The notes under the pieces were generated by a model that made no database searches, was not told the origin of the DNA, and saw only the letters and a list, made by a program, of their open reading frames with translations. Source: Phycisphaerales bacterium UBA2402 (lineage in GTDB: Bacteria; Planctomycetota; Phycisphaerae; Phycisphaerales; UBA1924). From it: a stretch of DNA of 11,496 bases. Numbering within the stretch: position 1 is the stretch's first letter; every line of letters begins with the position of its first letter. Position numbers and translations under genes: made by a program. Shown in pieces: positions 6,928 to 11,496 of the stretch. The DNA is taken from the NCBI GenBank assembly GCA_002343715.1, contig DDSA01000088.1, forward strand, positions 1,402 through 12,897, in the 5' to 3' direction.

Positions 6928-8282
6928 TCGGACACGGCAGAGAGAGAAGTCATCTTCGCATGGAGAACCCCGCGGTCAGTACAAGCCTGCTTCAAGGAAC
7001 CGGAATCCGAACCGGTTCCGATGGTGTCGTCCGTGTCGGGCGTGTCGTCGCTGTTACCGGTACGGTCATCCGTGCTGAACTGCCTGATGTGCGCGTTGGC
7101 GAACTCGTACGCATTGCGCGCAAGAGCGGCGGCGATCTTGATGCCGAGGTCATCGGCTTCGACAAGGCCGGCGCGCTCCTGATGGCGCTGGGCCGGGCCG
7201 ATGCCGTCGAGGCCAACGCCCGCGTCACACCCGCCGGGGCGGTCCTGTCCGTGCCGTGCGGACCCGGGGTGCGCGGGAGGGTGATCGACGCGCTCGGACG
7301 CCCGATCGATGGTCGCGGCGACATCGCCGGGGCTCAACGAGCCGCGCTCTCCGCGGCACCGCCGCACCCATTGCTTCGGGCGCGGATGCGTGAGGCGCTG
7401 TGCACGGGCATACGTGCTGTCGATTCATGCCTTACCGTCGCGCGAGGTCAGCGGGTCGGTGTTTTCGCGGCGGCGGGCGTGGGCAAGAGCACACTCCTGG
7501 GGTCCATCGCGAGGCATGTGGAGGCGGATCTGATCGTTCTAGCCTTGGTGGGCGAGCGCGGGCGTGAAGTCGCGGGGTTCATCGAGGATGATCTGGGCGA
7601 TGGCGGCCTTTCACGCGCGGTCGTCGTTGTCTCGACCAGCGATCAACCCGCTTTGCTGCGTCTGAAGGCGGCCCACACCGCGATGGCCATCGCTGAAGAG
7701 GCCCGCGCCGCCGGTCAGCACGTGGTGCTGCTCATGGATTCCGTGACCCGCTTTGCCAGGGCGCTGCGTGAGGTCGGGCTGGCCGCCGGTGAAGCCCCGG
7801 GAAGGCAGGGCTTTCCCGCCTCCGTCTTCGCGGAACTGCCCCGTTTGTTCGAGCGCGCCGGCTGCGATGAGAGAGGTTCGATCACGGCGTTCTTCACCGT
7901 CCTGGTCGCGGGCGATGATCTGGAAGAGCCGGTCGCGGATGAGACGATGGGGCTGCTCGACGGTCATGTGATCCTTTCGCGCGCTCTGGCCGCACGCGGC
8001 CGCTACCCCGCCGTGGATGTCGTGCGGAGCAAGAGCCGACTGATGGAAGATGTCGTCTCGCCCGAACATCTGGCCGCGGCGCAGCGGCTCATCCGCATCG
8101 TCGCCACGCATGAACGCAACTACGACAAGATCAGCTGCAATATCTACGAGCGGGGAACGGATCCGGAAATCGACGAGGCCATCGAGCGAATCGGAGATGC
8201 CGAGCGCTTCCTGGCCCAGCGGCGAGATGAGGCCGCACCCTTTGCCCAGACCACGCGCGCCCTGATTGGGATGTTTGTATGA
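6924..8282 (+). CDS. fliI: Flagellum-specific / type III export ATPase, FliI family
   Basis: 452 residues; hydrolyses ATP to unload chaperone-cargo and help feed the type III export gate. An N-terminal beta-barrel-like region (about 35-125, VRVGRVVAVTGTVIRAELPD) is followed by GIRAVDSCLTVARGQRVGVF and a Walker A, AAAGVGKST (182-190). The catalytic segment is GERGREV (210-216, Glu211), Walker B ends in VVLLMDSVTRFA (267-278), and GEAPGRQGFPASVFAELPRL (289-308) follows. The C-terminal part has NYDKISCNIYERGTDPEIDE (399-418). All ATPase residues look intact. The GTG start has AAGGG 6 nt upstream and overlaps the fliH stop. ATG 6960 (13th codon) with GAGAGAAG upstream is an alternative. Some features (AAAG P-loop, RFARA) are also common in SctN of injectisomes, so the flagellar assignment is likely but not certain. 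Confidence 0.92.
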   Translation: MIGHGRERSHLRMENPAVSTSLLQGTGIRTGSDGVVRVGRVVAVTGTVIRAELPDVRVGELVRIARKSGGDLDAEVIGFDKAGALLMALGRADAVEANARVTPAGAVLSVPCGPGVRGRVIDALGRPIDGRGDIAGAQRAALSAAPPHPLLRARMREALCTGIRAVDSCLTVARGQRVGVFAAAGVGKSTLLGSIARHVEADLIVLALVGERGREVAGFIEDDLGDGGLSRAVVVVSTSDQPALLRLKAAHTAMAIAEEARAAGQHVVLLMDSVTRFARALREVGLAAGEAPGRQGFPASVFAELPRLFERAGCDERGSITAFFTVLVAGDDLEEPVADETMGLLDGHVILSRALAARGRYPAVDVVRSKSRLMEDVVSPEHLAAAQRLIRIVATHERNYDKISCNIYERGTDPEIDEAIERIGDAERFLAQRRDEAAPFAQTTRALIGMFV

Positions 8283-8740
8283 GCGGGCGGGCTTTTCAGT
8301 TCGCCCTCGCCGCCTCCCTCGATAAGGCCCGGGCGGACCTGCGCGGCAGAGAGTCCGCCCTCGCCGCCGCGGAACGCATCCGGCGTGAGGAAGAGTCGCG
8401 GCGCGGCACGTGCGTCGCCGCGCTGGAGGCGACGCTCTCGAAGATCGCGGCCTCCCGCGAGACCCTCGCCACGCCCCGCGCGGGCCGCGTGGACCGAGAA
8501 GACCTGTACCGCATCCACCGGTACCTCAACGGGCTGGAAGTCATTGCCGCACGCGAGCGAGATCAACTGCGTGCCGCGAACAAGCGGCTCGAGCTCGCCG
8601 TCGAGCGCGTCCGCATCCGCCGAAGCGAAGTCGAGACGGCCTTCAACCAGGCCAACGCACTGGACAAAATCCGCATCGCTCGGGAAGCAGAGCACACGAT
8701 GACCGTGCGACGAGCACAATTCCACAACGAAAGCACCTGA
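8279..8740 (+). CDS. fliJ: FliJ-like coiled-coil export protein
   Basis: 153 residues, almost wholly helical and charged: a long coiled coil without membrane or signal segments. It starts FQFALAASLDKARADLRGRE, the usual FliJ N-terminal pattern, and continues with heptad-like Arg/Glu/Ala/Leu stretches (about 15-60 and 80-130). FliJ sits in the centre of the FliI hexamer as a gamma-subunit-like stalk and couples it to the export gate. The sequence is too degenerate for motif proof; the call rests on size, coiled coil and position directly after fliI, with a 4-nt ATGA overlap. The SctO-type stalk of other type III systems is the alternative. Confidence 0.78.
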   Translation: MSGRAFQFALAASLDKARADLRGRESALAAAERIRREEESRRGTCVAALEATLSKIAASRETLATPRAGRVDREDLYRIHRYLNGLEVIAARERDQLRAANKRLELAVERVRIRRSEVETAFNQANALDKIRIAREAEHTMTVRRAQFHNEST

Positions 8741-8764
8741 CCCGCACACCACCGGACACGCCGA

Positions 8765-9919
8765 ATGCCCAGACCCCCGCCCATCGCCGCCGCGCCCCAG
8801 TTCCCGATGACCTCACTTCTCTGCGGCGGGGCGCTCGTCGTTTCGATCAGCCAGATGCTGGGGCGAGGCATCGAACCGCTGGTGATGGACGAGCGTGCAT
8901 TCTGGGCACAGCCGTGGAGGCTTTTAACCTCGGCCCTTCCACACGGAAGTCCCGCGCACCTTATCTTCAATCTGCTGTGGTGCTGGATCCTTGGCACGCA
9001 CGCGGAGCACTTCCTGGGGCGGTGGAGGGTCGGGGTGTTGATCATCCTCTCCGCCGCGGGCAGCGCCGCGGCGGAGTTCGCTCTGTACCGGGGCGGCATC
9101 GGACTGTCCGGTATTGTGTACGCACTCTTCGGCACGCTGTGGGTCATGAGCCGCATCGTGCCCAGTCTCCGCGGACTCATGACGCGCAATACCGCGCTGC
9201 TGTTCCTCGTGTGGTTCGTCTTGTGCATCCTCACGACGTGGATGGGCTGGATGAACGTTGCCAACTACGCCCACGCGGCGGGCCTGGGCATCGGTGTGCT
9301 GCTCGGCTTTGCTTATGCGGCGAAGGACTGGAGACGCTGGGCCGGTTGGCTCGGCGCTGTGGGGCTGAGCATCTCGGCGATTCTCGCCGCGTGGGTGTGG
9401 CGTCCGTATGTGAACCTCCGCTGGACCGACGCCTTGATCGAGCGGGCGCAGCCCTTTCTCGATCAGGGACAGGACGCGCTGGCGCTCCCGATGCTGCGGG
9501 CCGCCTGGGAGCGTGACCCCGCGGATATCGCCCTCGCCTTCAACACCGCGCTTCTCAGTTTCCGCACCGGCGATGTGCCCGGAGCGATCCGAGTCCTGGC
9601 GCGCTGGTCGGCCGATGGTCGCGGAGGGAACGAGATGTCGGGCTTGGCCATCGCTCTCGCGGGTCAAACGTTGGCGACATACCCATGGGATGCGCTCGTT
9701 ATAGCGGGTTACGCCGTCGCATTTGATCCGGCTAACGCCGATGCCTGGGATGTTCTCTCCGCTGCGCGGTTCGCGGTGGGGGATGTCACAGGCGCGATTG
9801 ATGCCGCGGAGTCCGGGCTTTCAGCGGACCCGTCACTGGGAGGCTTGCGTGAACGGGTTCAGTGGATCCGCACTGTTGGTTATCGGCAATGGGCGGATAA
9901 GGAGGATGGACACGGGTGA
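8765..9919 (+). CDS. Rhomboid family intramembrane serine protease with TPR-like C-terminal domain
   Basis: 384 residues. The N-terminal two hundred residues form a rhomboid domain with about six hydrophobic segments (roughly 16-32, 63-78, 86-105, 112-128, 143-160, 168-184). The hallmark HLIFN (65-69) lies in the second segment; GIGLSG (111-116) carries the catalytic Ser115, and NYAHAAGLGIGVLLG (167-181) the catalytic His170. Both catalytic residues are present, so it should be active in the inner membrane. Another hydrophobic segment at about 195-212 precedes a soluble part of about 165 residues with two or more helical TPR-like repeats (RAQPFLDQGQDALALPMLRA; FDPANADAWDVLSAARFAVG). The ATG at 8765 has only a weak GGA upstream. 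It lies 24 bp after fliJ, so probably co-transcribed, but no link to export is shown. Substrate unknown. Confidence 0.88.
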   Translation: MPRPPPIAAAPQFPMTSLLCGGALVVSISQMLGRGIEPLVMDERAFWAQPWRLLTSALPHGSPAHLIFNLLWCWILGTHAEHFLGRWRVGVLIILSAAGSAAAEFALYRGGIGLSGIVYALFGTLWVMSRIVPSLRGLMTRNTALLFLVWFVLCILTTWMGWMNVANYAHAAGLGIGVLLGFAYAAKDWRRWAGWLGAVGLSISAILAAWVWRPYVNLRWTDALIERAQPFLDQGQDALALPMLRAAWERDPADIALAFNTALLSFRTGDVPGAIRVLARWSADGRGGNEMSGLAIALAGQTLATYPWDALVIAGYAVAFDPANADAWDVLSAARFAVGDVTGAIDAAESGLSADPSLGGLRERVQWIRTVGYRQWADKEDGHG

Positions 9920-9929
9920 GGATTCTCTC

Positions 9930-9960
9930 GGAATTCGCGCCTCGCGCCGGTACGAATCCC
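9930..9960. terminator. Weak hairpin after the rhomboid gene
   Basis: GGAATTCG (9930-9937) can pair with CGAATCCC (9953-9960) at 7 of 8 positions around a 15-nt GC-rich loop, 10 nt after the rhomboid stop. There is no T-run afterwards, so a Rho-independent terminator is doubtful. The rest of the 120-bp gap (9920-10039) shows no clear promoter. Confidence 0.2.
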
Positions 9961-10028
9961 GCTCCTCGTGACAGAAGCTCGCCGCGCTCGCTGTGCGCTC
10001 ATTCCGGCCACGGCGTGAGCGGTCAGCC

Positions 10029-10033
10029 GGAGG
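10029..10033 (+). promoter_or_regulatory. Ribosome binding site GGAGG for the RCC1/collagen surface protein
   Basis: GGAGG lies 6 nt before ATG 10040. It fixes the start of a frame that opens straight into a signal peptide. Confidence 0.7.
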
Positions 10034-10039
10034 TCTGTC

Positions 10040-11496
10040 ATGCTGACTGGATTGAAGCGCTGGGGTGTGGTTCTATGTGCGGTGTCCGTGTGGGCGGGAA
10101 GTTGGCATCGTGCGTCGGCGCAGGCACCGGGCACGATCGTGCAGTTCAGTCGCTCGGGGATGCCACTGCCACAGGCGCCGATGCCGGCACCGGGCACGGC
10201 GTACGTGAAGGTCTCGACTGGTTCCAACTTTGGCATCGCGCTTCGCAGCGACGGTGCCGTGGCGACATGGGGCACCATTCCTTCGGCCCCATCGGGCATT
10301 TTCCGGCAGGTAGCGGCGGAAGGAAACTGGGCGATTGCATTGCGGAATGACGGCCGGGTCGTCGTGATCGGACCCGGGCCGAGCGCGCCACAGACCTCGA
10401 CTTTTTACACCGAGGCCGACGCGGGGGGCCAACTCATCGGCACGGTTTCTTCGACGGGCGTGATCCAGTTCTTCGGGTCGGGCGCGGCAGCGTACAACGC
10501 GCGCATCCCCGATGCGGGTCCGTGGATTCGCGTCACCGTGGGGATCGCCAATCAGATCGTCGGGGGCATCCGGGCTGATGGCACCGCCGCGACCTGGACA
10601 GCGAGCGGCCCGATCGCCGTGCCGCCGGGTCGTTACAGGCACTTCGCCGCGAACCGCGAAACAGTGGTGGGTCTTCGCACCGACGGCACGATCGCGGCGT
10701 GGGGATCGAACGCGCTGGGTCTGCTGACGGTTCCCAGCGGCGCGTTCATCCACGTCGATGTGGGCGACAACTACGCGCTCGCCATCCGCACCAACGGTGA
10801 ACTCATCTTCTGGGGAGCCGGGGCGTCGAGTTTCAATGCTCGCAAACCGAGTTACCCCGTGCGGAACGCGGGGGCGCGGTTCGAGCACGCCGCGGCGGTC
10901 GCTGGCTCGCCCCCGCCGGACTCGTGCTTTACGTACCAGGGCGTGCTGACGCGCCAAGGCGTGCCGGTGATCGGCACGGCGGACGTGCGTTTCAGGCTTT
11001 TCGATCAGGACATCGGGGGCAACCAGTTCGGCGACACGCTTCAGGTGGCTTTGGGCCCGGGCGAGATCATCGACGGGCGATTTTCCGTAATGTTGGACTT
11101 CGGTCCTGATGCTTTCGACGGGTCGGCGCGTTGGCTGGAAATCTGGGCCCGCTCGCCCAGCACGGGAAACCCGGGGGATGCCGGGATGGTCGTGCTCACG
11201 CCCCGGCAGAAGTTGTGCGCTGCGCCGTTTGCGTTGCAGGTTGTGGAAGGGCCCGCCGGGCAGCAGGGCCAACGGGGTGAACAAGGCCCCCCTGGGCCGC
11301 AGGGCGATCAGGGGGAGCAGGGGCCGCCCGGCCCGCAGGGAGAGGATGGGCCGATGGGGCCACAGGGTCTCACAGGCGCACAGGGCGTTCAGGGCGAACG
11401 CGGATTGACCGGCCCGCGCGGGTTCCCCGGCCCCGCGGGGCCGCCCGGCAGCGCCGATGCCTGGGGGAGGCTGAGCAACGCGGGCACCAATCCGAC
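10040..11496 (+). CDS. Secreted RCC1-repeat / collagen-like surface protein (runs off right edge)
   Basis: 485 codons are in the window with no stop. Residues 1-27 are a signal peptide (LKR, then [13 protein letters not shown], then likely cleavage after ASA). Residues about 54-260 are RCC1-like beta-propeller repeats of the form G-x-x-x-(A/V)-(I/L)-R-x-(D/N)-G-x-(I/V)-x-x-W-G, for example [44 protein letters not shown] and [16 protein letters not shown]. Residues 295-402 are a beta module ([16 protein letters not shown] ... VRFRLFDQD ... WLEIWARS ... [15 protein letters not shown]) often seen in planctomycete extracellular proteins. Residues 404-472 are 23 uninterrupted Gly-X-Y triplets. The last residues ([13 protein letters not shown]) resemble the opening of a fibre head segment seen after collagen stalks in some bacterial proteins. 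An exported trimeric fibre or adhesin is inferred; ligand unknown. Confidence 0.82.
   Translation, partial: MLTGLKRWGVVLCAVSVWAGSWHRASAQAPGTIVQFSRSGMPLPQAPMPAPGTAYVKVSTGSNFGIALRSDGAVATWGTIPSAPSGIFRQVAAEGNWAIALRNDGRVVVIGPGPSAPQTSTFYTEADAGGQLIGTVSSTGVIQFFGSGAAAYNARIPDAGPWIRVTVGIANQIVGGIRADGTAATWTASGPIAVPPGRYRHFAANRETVVGLRTDGTIAAWGSNALGLLTVPSGAFIHVDVGDNYALAIRTNGELIFWGAGASSFNARKPSYPVRNAGARFEHAAAVAGSPPPDSCFTYQGVLTRQGVPVIGTADVRFRLFDQDIGGNQFGDTLQVALGPGEIIDGRFSVMLDFGPDAFDGSARWLEIWARSPSTGNPGDAGMVVLTPRQKLCAAPFALQVVEGPAGQQGQRGEQGPPGPQGDQGEQGPPGPQGEDGPMGPQGLTGAQGVQGERGLTGPRGFPGPAGPPGSADAWGRLSNAGTNP
11249..11455 (+). repeat. Collagen-like Gly-X-Y tract, 23 triplets
   Basis: Codons for residues 404-472 of the surface protein encode 23 consecutive Gly-X-Y triplets without interruption ([18 protein letters not shown] and so on), rich in Gln and Pro at X/Y. 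The DNA is correspondingly repetitive (GGGCCGCAGGGC-like units), so copy number may vary between strains or assemblies. The tract would form a trimeric triple-helix stalk. Confidence 0.9.

Noticed and set aside
9916..10350. Plus-strand frame starting at the end of the rhomboid gene
   Set aside because: Different frame from the signal-peptide protein starting at 10040; Gly/His/Arg-rich with no motif, overlapped by the better-supported gene.
10073..11284. 403-codon minus-strand frame
   Set aside because: Antisense of the RCC1/collagen gene, which has a signal peptide, SD and domain repeats in the plus frame; the minus product is Arg/Asp-rich and motif-free.

Overview
The window looks like a chromosomal segment of a GC-rich planctomycete, most likely of the Phycisphaerae type. 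Three things suggest this: a short Cys-terminated dockerin-like tail on a LamG protein, a secreted RCC1/collagen protein carrying an FTYQG-type beta module often seen in planctomycete surface proteins, and the high GC content. The taxonomy is inferred from protein style only; no rRNA or other marker gene is present.

Left arm (1-5969, all on the minus strand). This is a surface-glycan / nonulosonic (sialic-type) acid cluster. Read 5'->3' on the minus strand, the order is: SAM-dependent methyltransferase (5352-5969), CMP-nonulosonate cytidylyltransferase of the NeuA family (4644-5333), a Cys-rich LamG protein with a dockerin-like tail (3383-4462), a NeuB-family synthase without the C-terminal SAF domain (2361-3275), a large GT-B-like glycan transferase (603-2342), and a GT4-type glycosyltransferase that leaves the window (1-606). 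Most junctions are tight (18 bp, 18 bp, 4-bp overlap). The LamG gene is the exception: it has 181 bp before it and 107 bp after it. NeuB would make the nine-carbon acid, NeuA would activate it with CTP, and the transferases and methyltransferase would build or decorate the glycan. The GT4 gene carries a 71-bp palindromic repeat that is read in frame, similar in style to Rickettsia palindromic elements.

Middle (5970-6246) is a divergent intergenic region holding the starts of both transcription units.

Right arm (6247-11496, all on the plus strand). First comes a compact FliH-FliI-FliJ type III export ATPase module (stator, ATPase, coiled-coil stalk) with 4-bp overlaps at both internal junctions as annotated (fliH/fliI assumes the GTG start). 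A rhomboid intramembrane protease with a TPR-like soluble tail follows 24 bp later. After a 120-bp gap comes a large secreted protein: signal peptide, RCC1-like repeats, a beta module, then at least 23 collagen Gly-X-Y triplets. It runs off the right edge. The nonulosonate genes beside flagellar-type export genes make flagellin glycosylation a reasonable but unproven idea.

No tRNA, rRNA, CRISPR array, transposase gene or integrase was seen. Every base of the window outside short intergenic gaps (all under 300 bp) is assigned to a gene.
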